Under the pieces are notes generated by a model, which had not been told where the DNA came from, searched no databases, and saw only the letters and a program-made list of their open reading frames with translations. From NCBI GenBank assembly GCA_002238785.1, contig MPNA01000002.1:1-64000 (forward strand): DNA of 64,000 bases. Reading direction: 5' to 3'. Source of the stretch: a bacterium OM1 bin76. GTDB taxonomy: Bacteria > Actinomycetota > Acidimicrobiia > Spongiisociales > ZC4RG35. Each line of letters begins with the position of its first letter. Position 1 is the stretch's first letter. Position numbers and translations under genes: made by a program. Shown here piece by piece: positions 27,236 through 35,788 of the stretch.

Positions 27236-27340
27236 TTTCCGAGATTCTAAACCCCGACCCGAAATGGGTCCCGGAGGGCGCCCTTACACAATTCACTCCA
27301 GGAAAACACTCTGTTCATCCTCGTGACTGCATGGACCCGA

Positions 27341-27359
27341 TATCCTCACTGGCAGTGAG
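27341..27359 (+). promoter_or_regulatory. Putative -10 box and small hairpin before the ligase gene
   Basis: TATCCT (27341-27346) fits a -10 element. CTCACT (27345-27350) pairs with AGTGAG (27354-27359) around a 3-nt loop, overlapping the box. AGGAAGG follows just before the ATG at 27375. An operator is possible; evidence is positional only. Confidence 0.3.
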
Positions 27360-27374
27360 ACCTAGGAAGGCAAT

Positions 27375-28514
27375 ATGACCCTACAACGACCTTCTTTCAC
27401 AATGGGAATTGAAGAGGAGTACATGCTGGTCGACTCCCAGACGAGGAATCTGGTAACCGATCCCGACCCGGCGATGTTCGACAAATGCAGGGAACTGTTG
27501 GGAGAGCGGGTCACCCATGAACTGCTGCGTTCCCAGATCGAGATAAGCACCAAGCCCTGCTCCTCCCTGTCGGAGTTGGGGCACGATCTTCGTCGGTTGC
27601 GCAGAGCCGTGATCGACACCGCCCGGGAGTACGGGATGTTGGTGATCGCCTCCTCCACCCACCCCTTTGCCCAGTGGTGGGAGCAGCAGGTGGTATCTGA
27701 CGAGCGTTATCAGGTACTGACCGGAGACATGCAAGCCGTCGCCCACCGCCTGGTGACCAATGGCATGCATGTCCACGTCGGTATCGAAGACCCGGAGATG
27801 CGGATCGATCTGATGGGGCAGGTCACCTACTTTATGGCCCATCTTCTGGCCCTCTCCACGTCCTCTCCATTCTGGGGCGGGAAGGACACCGGTTTGAAGA
27901 GCTATCGACTCAACGTTTTTCACACCCTGCCCCGCACCGGCCTCCCCGAGGTCTTCGAAAGCTGGAGTGCCTATCAGCGGCACGTTGATGTGTTGATCGG
28001 AGCCGGCATCATTGAGGACGCCACCAAGATCTGGTGGGACATACGTCCCAGCGCTCGGTATCCCACTTTGGAGATGCGAGTCACCGACGTGTGCACCAAG
28101 CTCGAGGATGCCCTGGCGATCGCGGCGGTGTACGTCTGCCTTCTCAGCATGCTGTTCCGCCTGAGAACAGACAACCAGAAGTGGCGCTCCTATGCCACGT
28201 TCCTCTTGGAAGAGAATGTCTGGCGGGCCCAGCGGTATGGTTCCACAGGCTCCCTCATGGACTTCGGGCAGCGGCGCCTGGTTCCATTCTCGGAATTGGT
28301 CGAGGAGATGATCGAAATGCTGATCCCGGACGCGGAGGAGATGGGGTGCGTTGACGAGGTGCAGCATGTCCGGCAAATAGTCATGGACGGCACTTCCGCC
28401 GAGCGCCAATTGGGATCATTTCGTCGGGCGCTCAACCGGGGCGCCACGGAACAGGAAGCCTTGGTGCAGGTGGTAGACATGCTGGCCGACAACACTGCCG
28501 CCAATCTGGCATAG
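27375..28514 (+). CDS. Carboxylate-amine ligase, YbdK / GCS2 family (copy 1)
   Basis: A 379-aa enzyme of the glutamate-cysteine ligase 2 family. Signatures are FTMGIEEEYMLVD (acidic ATP/metal site), SQIEISTKPCSSL, ASSTHPFAQWW, NGMHVHVGIEDPE and WWDIRPSARYPTLEMRVTD. These proteins join a carboxylate to an amine with ATP; some make gamma-glutamyl-cysteine weakly, but the true substrate is usually unknown. AGGAAGG precedes the ATG. A second, closely related copy follows 62 bp downstream, and an LLM oxidoreductase after that. Confidence 0.92.
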   Translation: MTLQRPSFTMGIEEEYMLVDSQTRNLVTDPDPAMFDKCRELLGERVTHELLRSQIEISTKPCSSLSELGHDLRRLRRAVIDTAREYGMLVIASSTHPFAQWWEQQVVSDERYQVLTGDMQAVAHRLVTNGMHVHVGIEDPEMRIDLMGQVTYFMAHLLALSTSSPFWGGKDTGLKSYRLNVFHTLPRTGLPEVFESWSAYQRHVDVLIGAGIIEDATKIWWDIRPSARYPTLEMRVTDVCTKLEDALAIAAVYVCLLSMLFRLRTDNQKWRSYATFLLEENVWRAQRYGSTGSLMDFGQRRLVPFSELVEEMIEMLIPDAEEMGCVDEVQHVRQIVMDGTSAERQLGSFRRALNRGATEQEALVQVVDMLADNTAANLA

Positions 28515-28576
28515 CAGGTATACGTTCGGGCCCGTGGGCCAATGTGAAAATGATGCGCCACTAATAACGGTTTGTT

Positions 28577-29753
28577 GTGCCGACACGCAATATCCTCCTC
28601 AGCAAAAGATGGTCGGAAAGGGATAGACCCTCGTTTACGGTAGGGATTGAAGAGGAGTATCTGCTGATTGATCCCCAGACGAGGGATCTGATCTCAGATC
28701 CCGATCCGGACATGTTCGAGAGATGCCAGGAGGTCTTGGGAGAGCGCGTGACCCATGAGATTCTGCGGGCCCAGATCGAGGTGAGCACCAGGCCGTATTC
28801 CTCCATCCAGGCGGTCGGGCAGGATCTTCGATACCTTCGTCGCACCGTGATCGATGTTGCCCGGGAATACGGGATGGGTGTGATTGCCGCTTCCACCCAT
28901 CCCTTCGCCCAGTGGTGGGAGCAGAAGGTGTCCGTAGGAGAGCGCTATCTGATGCTGGAAGGCAGAGTCCAGTCCCTGGCCCGGCGGATGTTGATCTGCG
29001 GAATGCATGTCCATGTGGGTATAGAAAATCGGGACCTGAGAATCGACCTGATGGGCCAGGTTTCATACTTTCTTGCCCATCTGCTGGCATTGAGTACGTC
29101 CTCCCCCTTTTGGGGAGGAAAGGACACCGGCTTGAAGTGCTATCGCTTGTATGTCGGCCATGGGATGCCGCGCACCCGCCACCCGGAGCTATTCGAGAGT
29201 TGGAGTGAGTATCAACGCCACATCGAGGTCCTGATCGGGGCAGGCGTCATCCAGAGTCCCAGCGAGGTGTGGTGGGACATCAGGCCCAGCAGCAACTACC
29301 CCACTTTGGAGATGAGGGTCACCGATGTGTGCACCAAGGTGGATGATGCGATCGCGGTTGCCACCGTTTACGTCTGCCTGCTGAGAATGCTCTACCGCCT
29401 GAGGACCAAGAACCAGAAGTGGCGGTCCTATCTGCCATTCCTGTTTGGAGGAAAACGTATGGCTGGCCCAACGGTACGGCTCCACCGGGTCCCTGCTGGA
29501 CTTGGGGAAGCGCAGCCTGGTCCCGTTTTCTGAACTGGTGGAGGAAATGATCGAGGTGCTGATGCCGGAGGCCGAGGAATTGGGATGTGTCAATGAACTT
29601 CAGCACATACGCCAGATAGTGATGAATGGCACATCTGCAGAGCAGCAGGTATGGGTGTTTCGCAGAGCTCTGCACAGCGGCGCCACCCAGGAGGAGGCCT
29701 TTAAACAGGTGGTGGACATGCTTGCCCACGACACTGCGGATAACTTGGGTTAG
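28577..29753 (+). pseudogene. Carboxylate-amine ligase (copy 2), frameshifted
   Basis: A second YbdK-type ligase parallels copy 1 along its whole length: FTVGIEEEYLLID, AASTHPFAQWW, GMHVHVGIE, WWDIRPSSNYPTLEMRV. The frame breaks in the TTT at 29444-29446: copy 1 reads FLLEENVWRAQRYGS, copy 2 reads FLFGGKRMAG before drifting, whereas deleting one T restores FLLEENVWLAQRYGS. The rest (29445-29753) continues intact in the +1 frame to a stop matching copy 1. The clean conservation on both sides suggests a recent mutation, a sequencing error, or programmed shifting. Start GTG 28577 has no clear ribosome binding site. If functional, the two copies may form a heteromer. Confidence 0.85.
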
Positions 29754-29795
29754 CGGCCGGTTAGGGTTGCGGGGTATATAGACCAAGAGGAGAAG

Positions 29796-30575
29796 ATGAG
29801 CGACTATCCGATCAGAATCGGGCTGCAGCTACAACCCCAGCATGCCGACTATTCCGCCATTCGCGACGCGGTGCAGAGGGCCGAGGCGATCGGCGCCGAT
29901 GTGGTTTTCAATTGGGACCACTTCTTTCCGCTCTACGGCGACGCCAGGGGAAAGCACTTCGAATGCTGGACGATGCTGGGAGCCTGGGGGGAATCCACTA
30001 CTCAGATCGAGATCGGGGCGCTGGTTACCTGCAACTCCTATCGGAATCCGGATCTGTTGGCCGACATGGCCCGTACCGTGGACCATATTTCGGGAGGTCG
30101 GTTGATCCTGGGCATCGGGTCAGGTTGGTTCCGTTGGGACTATGACTCTTACGGGTACGAGTTCGGCACAGTGGGAAGCCGCCTCGCCGACCTCGCTGCG
30201 GCGCTTCCCCGCATCGAGGCCCGCTGGAAGAAGCTCAATCCGCTGCCGACCCGCAAGATCCCAATCCTCATAGGAGGCATGGGAGAGAAGAAAACCCTTC
30301 GTTTGACCGCGCGTCATGCCGACATCTGGCACGGGTTCGGCACTCCCGACACCATGGCTCACAAGAACTCGGTTATCGACCAGTGGTGCGAGGTGGAGGA
30401 ACGGGATCCGGCCAGCATCGAGCGATCATGCAATGTTGAAGGGTCTGCGATCTCGACGGGAGACGACTACGTTGCCACCGGAACCACGTTCTTGGTGGTC
30501 CCAACGGTCGGTCCCGACTATGACCTCACAGCTTTGGAGGAGTGGGTGGCTTGGCGAGACTCCAGGAAAGGCTGA
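29796..30575 (+). CDS. F420-type luciferase-like (LLM) oxidoreductase
   Basis: A 259-aa TIM-barrel protein: RIGLQLQPQHADYSAIRD, GADVVFNWDHFFPLYG, GALVTCNSYRNPDLLADMART, HISGGRLILGIGSGW and IPILIGGMGEKKTLRLTARHAD are standard LLM-class F420-dependent signatures. It probably transfers hydride between F420 and an organic substrate. AGAGGAGA precedes the ATG at proper spacing. It follows the ligase pair and is followed by a strong terminator. A CofC gene at 57.9 kb supports F420 in this organism. Confidence 0.88.
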   Translation: MSDYPIRIGLQLQPQHADYSAIRDAVQRAEAIGADVVFNWDHFFPLYGDARGKHFECWTMLGAWGESTTQIEIGALVTCNSYRNPDLLADMARTVDHISGGRLILGIGSGWFRWDYDSYGYEFGTVGSRLADLAAALPRIEARWKKLNPLPTRKIPILIGGMGEKKTLRLTARHADIWHGFGTPDTMAHKNSVIDQWCEVEERDPASIERSCNVEGSAISTGDDYVATGTTFLVVPTVGPDYDLTALEEWVAWRDSRKG

Positions 30576-30609
30576 CGCAACCGCAAGACTTCAACCCGTT
30601 GAACAAAGA

Positions 30610-30637
30610 AGAAGGGGCTCCGGATGGAGCCCCTTCT
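30610..30637. terminator. Bidirectional terminator hairpin between convergent genes
   Basis: AGAAGGGGCTCC (30610-30621) is perfectly complementary to 30626-30637 around a GGAT loop, giving a 12-bp GC-rich stem. A-rich sequence flanks the left side and T-rich the right, so it can terminate both the LLM gene (+) and the binding-protein gene (-) that converge here. Confidence 0.85.
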
Positions 30638-30662
30638 CTGTTATTCGGTTTCTCGATCCCGG

Positions 30663-32930
30663 CTACGGCAGGCCGATGCTGGGGTCGATGAACTCGTTGG
30701 TGACGATGTCGGTGGCGATCACGGTCGGGTCGTAGGTCTCCAGTCCCTGCGGACCGTAGATCTCGGCCAAGAGGGCGATCACCTCGTTGACCCGACCGAT
30801 GTCGAAGTCGCCGATGGTGTCGTTGGGACCGTTCCCGATCAACCCGAGTTCGAGCTGAGCATCATGGGAGTACTGCGCCACTCCTGGGCTGTACTGCCAG
30901 AAGCTCTCCAACGCGGCCACGATCTCCACGATCTGGGCGTTGGTGGCGGCCGGGTCGGCTGCGTAGTCCACCTGGGCCTGCTGCACCATGGGCACGAACA
31001 ACTCCCAACAGTCTCGGTATCCATCGATGATGTCGGGCTTGGAGGCCAGCAACTGCGGGTACATCTCCAAGCCGGAGTCGTGGATCAACATGAAGTCGAC
31101 CGGCTTGCCCCAGTCCTCGAACTCGTTCTGGTACTGGTAGGGCTCGGCCGATGCGAATCCCTGCTGGACCAGGTTGCCCTCGGCGATGAACCGGGCGGGT
31201 GACCCGTCATAAGAGGCATCTATCTGGTCCTCGGTGACCCAGCCCTTCCCCAGCAGGTAGTCGATGTAGGTGGCGCCCTCGAAATAGAGGAGGGTTCCGT
31301 CGTTGCCTCTGAGCTGATCGCCCAAGTCCTCAAAACTCTCCAAATCGTATACCTCGGGGTCCCACATCACTATCTGGGGGTTCTTGTCACGAGGCGCCAC
31401 GATCCCGATGGTGGGCTGCGACGCGGAGAGTCGCACCTGCTCATCGGTGTTGGTGTACGCCAAGTGGATCGAAGAATCCTGGTAGAGCAATGAGATGTCG
31501 TTCTGGAAACCGATGTAGGGACCGCCGGCGCGGACTTCCAGCATCACGCCGGTGTCGCCGATCTCGTTGGTGTAAGTCCCGTTGGTGGTGTCGATCGTCC
31601 CGCCGGGGCCGGCCAACTGATACAACTCGGAATGCTCGGCCTCGGGGAACCAGTCGGTCTGGACCACGATGGTGCTCGGGCAGACTTCGGACAGAGTGGC
31701 CATGGTCATATCCATGTCCATGGAGGGCAGTCCGATGCTGGGATCGATGAACTCGTTGGTGACGATGTCTTCAGCCGTCACGTTCGGGTCGTAGGTCTCC
31801 AGTCCCTGCGGACCGTAGATCTCGTCGAGGAGGGCGATCACTTCGTTGACACGACCCATGTCGAAGTCGCCGATGGTGTCGTTGGGACCGTTCCCGATCA
31901 GACCCAACTCGAGTTGGGCGTCGTGAGAGTACTGCGCCACTCCTGGGCTGTACTGCCAGAAGCTGTCGAGCGCGGCCACGATCTCCACGATCTGGGCGTT
32001 GGTGGCGGCCGGGTCGGCTGCGTAGTCCACCTGGGCCTGCTGCACCATGGGCACGAACAACTCCCAACAGTCTCGGTATCCATCGATGATGTCGGGCTTG
32101 GAGGCCAGCAACTGCGGGTACATCTCCAGGCCGGAGTCGTGGATCAACATGAAGTCAACCGGCTTGCCCCAGTCCTCGAACTCGTTCTGGTACTGGTATG
32201 GCTCGGCCGATGCGAATCCCTGCTGGACCAGGTTGCCCTCGGCGATGAACCGGGCGGGCGACCCGTCATAGGAGGCGTCGACCTGGTCTTCGGTGACCCA
32301 ACCCTTGCCCAACAGGTAGTCGATGTAGGTGGCGCCCTCAAAGTAGAGCAGCGTGGCGCCCGAGGCTCCGATGTCAGCGAAGCTGTCAAAGGAGTACACG
32401 GCCGGATCCCACATCACGATCTGGGGGTTCTTGTCACGAGGTGCCACGATCCCGATGGTGGGCTGCGACGCGGAGAGTCGCACCTGCTCATCGGTGTTGG
32501 TGTACGCCAGATGGATCGAAGAATCCTGGTAGAGCAATGAGATGTCGTTCTGGAAACCGATATACGGTCCGCCGGCGCGGACTTCCAGCATCACGCCGGT
32601 GTCGCCGATCTCGTTGGTGTAAGTCCCGTTGGTGCTGTCAATCGTTCCTCCGGGGCCGGCCAACTGATACAACTCCGAGTGCTCGGCCTCGGGGAACCAG
32701 TCGGTCTGGACCACGATGGTGCTCGGGCAGACATCAGCCAGTGCCACATCCGGCATAGCGGCCTCGGTTGTCTCCGTAGGCGCTGCGGTGGTTTCCGCAG
32801 CGGCAGCGGTTGTTGCGGGCGCAGCGGTAGTGGCCGGAGCGGCCTCCTCATCGCCGTCGCCGCATGCTGCCACCACCAGGGCCAGCACAGCTAAGGCGGC
32901 AAGCCACCTTGGTACCTTCATTGTTTTCAT
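30663..32930 (-). CDS. Tandem-domain ThiY/NMT1-like binding lipoprotein
   Basis: A 755-aa lipoprotein: signal peptide with lipobox VAAC (Cys23), an Ala/Thr/Glu-rich linker (24-66), then two binding domains, residues 67-402 and 416-755, joined by SMDMDMTMATLSE. Both start VCPSTIVVQTDWFPEAEH, resembling the TDW-P-x-H motif of THI5/ThiY pyrimidine-precursor-binding proteins. The domains are about 95% identical; the main difference is one patch (VYSFDSFADIGASGA versus VYDLESFEDLGDQLRGNDG), which adds four residues in domain 2. Single-domain proteins of about 340 aa are normal. AGGAG precedes ATG 32930. It ends the operon begun near 38162, 78 bp after the permease gene. An assembly duplication inside the gene is the chief alternative. 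Confidence 0.88.
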   Translation of the reverse strand: MKTMKVPRWLAALAVLALVVAACGDGDEEAAPATTAAPATTAAAAETTAAPTETTEAAMPDVALADVCPSTIVVQTDWFPEAEHSELYQLAGPGGTIDSTNGTYTNEIGDTGVMLEVRAGGPYIGFQNDISLLYQDSSIHLAYTNTDEQVRLSASQPTIGIVAPRDKNPQIVMWDPAVYSFDSFADIGASGATLLYFEGATYIDYLLGKGWVTEDQVDASYDGSPARFIAEGNLVQQGFASAEPYQYQNEFEDWGKPVDFMLIHDSGLEMYPQLLASKPDIIDGYRDCWELFVPMVQQAQVDYAADPAATNAQIVEIVAALDSFWQYSPGVAQYSHDAQLELGLIGNGPNDTIGDFDMGRVNEVIALLDEIYGPQGLETYDPNVTAEDIVTNEFIDPSIGLPSMDMDMTMATLSEVCPSTIVVQTDWFPEAEHSELYQLAGPGGTIDTTNGTYTNEIGDTGVMLEVRAGGPYIGFQNDISLLYQDSSIHLAYTNTDEQVRLSASQPTIGIVAPRDKNPQIVMWDPEVYDLESFEDLGDQLRGNDGTLLYFEGATYIDYLLGKGWVTEDQIDASYDGSPARFIAEGNLVQQGFASAEPYQYQNEFEDWGKPVDFMLIHDSGLEMYPQLLASKPDIIDGYRDCWELFVPMVQQAQVDYAADPAATNAQIVEIVAALESFWQYSPGVAQYSHDAQLELGLIGNGPNDTIGDFDIGRVNEVIALLAEIYGPQGLETYDPTVIATDIVTNEFIDPSIGLP
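30666..31685 (-). repeat. Intragenic tandem repeat, unit 2
   Basis: Encodes binding domain 2 of the lipoprotein. Long blocks of DNA are identical to unit 1 at 31725-32732, including synonymous sites; differences cluster in one patch near 31290-31360. Recent duplication or gene conversion is implied. Confidence 0.9.
31725..32732 (-). repeat. Intragenic tandem repeat, unit 1
   Basis: Encodes binding domain 1. It is 12 bp shorter than unit 2 because of four missing codons in the divergent patch near 32350-32400. The 39-bp spacer between units encodes a Met/Asp-rich linker. Confidence 0.9.
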
Positions 32931-33008
32931 AGGATGGTTCTCCTTTCTAACTAACTCGTTATTCCATAGCTTTCTTGAGCGTGATATGAGGTTGTTCGAC
33001 ACTGGATG

Positions 33009-33815
33009 TCAGGTGGTTTCGTGCCATTTGCCCACCGCCATCTTGCCCAGAACTCCGAACCCCCAAAAGACTAGGATGCCCAAGAGGGAAGAGAACAACA
33101 GAGCCGTGAAAAGTTGCTCGGTCAGCAGTCTTGCCCGGTATAGATCGAGCAGTCTCCCCAACCCCGGGATTCCCTTTCGGAAGAAGAACTCCCCCACAAT
33201 TGCGCCGATCACCGACAGACCGGCGGAGATGCGGAACCCCGCAAAAATGGCGGGAAGAGCGTTGGGGAACTGCAGTTTGAACAGACGGGTGAGGCGGTTC
33301 GCTCGGTGAAGAGTGAAGAGATCATGAAAAGAGGCGGGGACCGACTGCAGACCGAACAGGGTGTTGGTGATTATCGGGAAGATGGAGATAATCACGCAGA
33401 CAACTACCCGGCTGGTGAACCCGAATCCCAGCCAGAGGCCTACCAGGGGAACGATGGCCAGAATCGGGACGGTCTGGATGATGACCGCATAGGGATAGAA
33501 GGAAGTCTCTATCCACTTTGCCTGGCTCATCATGATGGCGGAAGTCATCCCGAGCACGATGGCGATAACCAAGCCGCTCATCGACACTGCCAGCGTCCAG
33601 AGCAGGCCTTCCAGCACCTGGAAGAGGTTGTCCTGGTTTACAAACCCCACATCGATTACCTCGTTGGGAGTGGGGAGCAGGAACTGCCGATCCGGGTCGA
33701 GGCTCAAGCTGATGGCATACCAGATACCCAGCACCACCAGGAACACCACAATGGGGGGTCCCAACCGATAGGTGGAGGAACGGAGGAGGGAGGAGGAGCG
33801 CCGGGTCGTACTCAT
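33009..33815 (-). CDS. ABC transporter permease (SsuC/ThiX type)
   Basis: A 268-aa permease with six TM helices. The EAA-type coupling loop is LFTLHRANRLTRLFKLQFPNAL followed by PAIFAGFRISAGLSVIGAIVGEFF, typical of nitrate/sulfonate/taurine and thiamine-precursor transporters. It should form a homodimer served by the ATPase encoded immediately upstream (stop TAG directly followed by this ATG) and receive substrate from the tandem-domain lipoprotein. Confidence 0.93.
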   Translation of the reverse strand: MSTTRRSSSLLRSSTYRLGPPIVVFLVVLGIWYAISLSLDPDRQFLLPTPNEVIDVGFVNQDNLFQVLEGLLWTLAVSMSGLVIAIVLGMTSAIMMSQAKWIETSFYPYAVIIQTVPILAIVPLVGLWLGFGFTSRVVVCVIISIFPIITNTLFGLQSVPASFHDLFTLHRANRLTRLFKLQFPNALPAIFAGFRISAGLSVIGAIVGEFFFRKGIPGLGRLLDLYRARLLTEQLFTALLFSSLLGILVFWGFGVLGKMAVGKWHETT

Positions 33816-34565
33816 CTACTCATCCCTCAGCACTTCCGATACCTCACCTGTCAACTCGGCGAAGGCCGGATCGAAGCGCAAGTCCAGGTGGCGGGGGTAT
33901 GGGAAAGGCACCTTGAAAGACTTGAGGATGCGCCCGGGTCGGGAAGACATCACCAGGACGTCGGTGGACAGGAACACCGCCTCATACAGGTTGTGGGTGA
34001 TGAACACCGCCCCGAATCCAGCCAGGGCGAATATCCGGAGCAATTCGGTGTTGAGATACTCCCGGGTGATCTCGTCCAGTGCTCCGAACGGCTCGTCGAA
34101 GAAGAACAGGGGTGGGTCCAGGGTGAGGGACCTGGCCAGGGAGACCCTCATCTTCATCCCTCCTGACAGAGCAGCGGGATAGTGCCGGTTGAACCCGCTG
34201 AGTCCCACCAACTCAATGGCGTCCTTGGCCCTCTGTTTGCGTTCGCCTCGGTCAAAGCCGCGCAGTTCGCAGAACAACTCGACGTTCTTTTGCACCGTTC
34301 TCCAGGGCAGGAGGGTGGCGTCCTGAAAGACATACCCCAGCGTCTCGTCGGAGCGGCGCACTTCGCCTGAACTCACCGGCAGAAGACCGGAGCCCATTCT
34401 CAGCAACGTGGACTTCCCGCAACCGGAGGGGCCGACCACGGTGACGAACTGGCCCGGCTTGACCGAAAGAGAGACGTTATCCACCGCATGGGTCCCGTCG
34501 GGAAAGGTCTTGCTGACCCTATCGAAAGCTATGAGCGTGCTGTTGGAACGATTGTTGCTGGAAAT
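33816..34565 (-). CDS. ABC transporter ATPase (SsuB/ThiZ type), unusual start
   Basis: Walker A GPSGCGKST, Q-loop VFQDATLLPW, signature LSGGMKMRVSLARSL, Walker B PLFFFDEPFGALD and H-loop ITHN are all present. The first ATG/GTG/TTG in frame is GTG 34484, but that would remove the first beta strand and A-loop region. The upstream frame reads LIAFDRVSKTFPDGTHAVDNV, exactly what family members have there. It stays open to an ATT at 34563-34565 with AGGGG 8 nt before it, so an AUU start (about 249 aa) is proposed; GTG 34484 (222 aa) is the conservative alternative. It starts some 23 nt after the amidohydrolase gene and ends flush with the permease start. Confidence 0.8.
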   Translation of the reverse strand: MSSNNRSNSTLIAFDRVSKTFPDGTHAVDNVSLSVKPGQFVTVVGPSGCGKSTLLRMGSGLLPVSSGEVRRSDETLGYVFQDATLLPWRTVQKNVELFCELRGFDRGERKQRAKDAIELVGLSGFNRHYPAALSGGMKMRVSLARSLTLDPPLFFFDEPFGALDEITREYLNTELLRIFALAGFGAVFITHNLYEAVFLSTDVLVMSSRPGRILKSFKVPFPYPRHLDLRFDPAFAELTGEVSEVLRDE

Positions 34566-34588
34566 CTGTCCGGCCCCTGGTCCGTGTT

Positions 34589-35788
34589 CTAGGTTTTGCC
34601 CGCGGCGACCACTACGCCTGCCCTCATGGTAACCCGTTCGGGCCTCAGAGAAAGGGCCTCATTGAGGGTATTTGCCTTGACCAACGTCATGTCGGCGCTC
34701 TCGCCGGTCCGGAGAGTCGACCGTCCGTCGCTGAGCGAGGAGAGAAGACGGGCGTCATCATAGAAATGACCTGCCAGTCTGGCGAGATACCCGATTTCCA
34801 GAAGGTCGGCGGTGGGGAAGGGGCAGAAAGTGTCGTCGACGTTGTCGACTCCCAACCTCACATGCACTCCCTCCTCGATCAACAGGTTGATGGGCGCCAG
34901 AGCCCGGCGGGGTGAGTGGTTGCCGTATTCGTGAAGGATCAGGTTGGTGCGGGGCATGCAGTTGACGGTGATGCCCAGGCCGGCGATCCGGCGGGCCAAG
35001 GCGCGAGTCTGTTGCTCCGGCAGGGCGCTCAGCAGGCAGCAGTGGCTGAATGAAACCCGTCCTTCCAACTTGTACCGCTCCACCTCTCCGAGGGCGAAGT
35101 CCATGAGAAGACGGGCAGGGTCGAGTGTCTCGTCTATGTGAACGTCGGCATCCACTCCCGTTTCGGAGGAGAGTCTCATGATGGCGCTGACCGCTTTACG
35201 GGGTTCGCTGTCGTGATTCGGCGACCCGCCCAACAGTTGGTAACTGCCGGCGGCCAGGTCACGGCGGAGCCGTCTTAGCTCTTCGGAGTCGTTCAAGGCG
35301 CCCTCCACAGCGAATGCCACCAGTTCGATCTCGATCAGATCAGCCAGTTCCGCACGGACTTGCGCCATAACTGGCCAGCGGGGCGGGGCTATGTGGCTGG
35401 GAAGGTGCCCCACATGGCCGCGTGCCCGGGTGGCGCCATTGACAGCCAGGGTTGAGAACAGGCGCTTGGCCCGTTCAATGGCCGTCTCGACCACGTAGCC
35501 CTCCGGGCGGATCCCCAGTTCGATGGCGTCCTCCAATGAACGGGGCGGCCGGGGGGAGCCAACATAGGCCCGGTCGGGATGCAGATGGGGCTCGGCAAAG
35601 GAGGGGAGGGCCAGATGGGAGGGTTGTCCCACTAGATGTTCACGACCGGGTGCGTCATCTATGCCCTTGATGAGACCGCCAGCCAAAGAAATCACCTGCG
35701 GTCCCTCATGTCCGAGAACCATCACCGGACCGATCAGAGCAGGGCGATCTCCGGCGCCCAATTGCTGGGGTTGGGTGATGGTGGCCAT
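34589..35788 (-). CDS. Cytosine-deaminase-like amidohydrolase
   Basis: A 399-aa metal-dependent amidohydrolase. Metal and catalytic signatures of the CodA branch are LPSFAEPHLHPDRAYV (HxH), DADVHIDETLDPARL (His and Glu), VSFSHCCLLSALPEQ (His) and RLGVDNVDDTFCPF (Asp). Such enzymes deaminate cytosine, isocytosine or triazine-type rings, or hydrolyse related amides. Its ATG overlaps the stop of the upstream amidohydrolase (TAATG), and the ABC ATPase follows, so it belongs to the transporter operon and probably acts on the imported compound. Confidence 0.85.
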   Translation of the reverse strand: MATITQPQQLGAGDRPALIGPVMVLGHEGPQVISLAGGLIKGIDDAPGREHLVGQPSHLALPSFAEPHLHPDRAYVGSPRPPRSLEDAIELGIRPEGYVVETAIERAKRLFSTLAVNGATRARGHVGHLPSHIAPPRWPVMAQVRAELADLIEIELVAFAVEGALNDSEELRRLRRDLAAGSYQLLGGSPNHDSEPRKAVSAIMRLSSETGVDADVHIDETLDPARLLMDFALGEVERYKLEGRVSFSHCCLLSALPEQQTRALARRIAGLGITVNCMPRTNLILHEYGNHSPRRALAPINLLIEEGVHVRLGVDNVDDTFCPFPTADLLEIGYLARLAGHFYDDARLLSSLSDGRSTLRTGESADMTLVKANTLNEALSLRPERVTMRAGVVVAAGKT

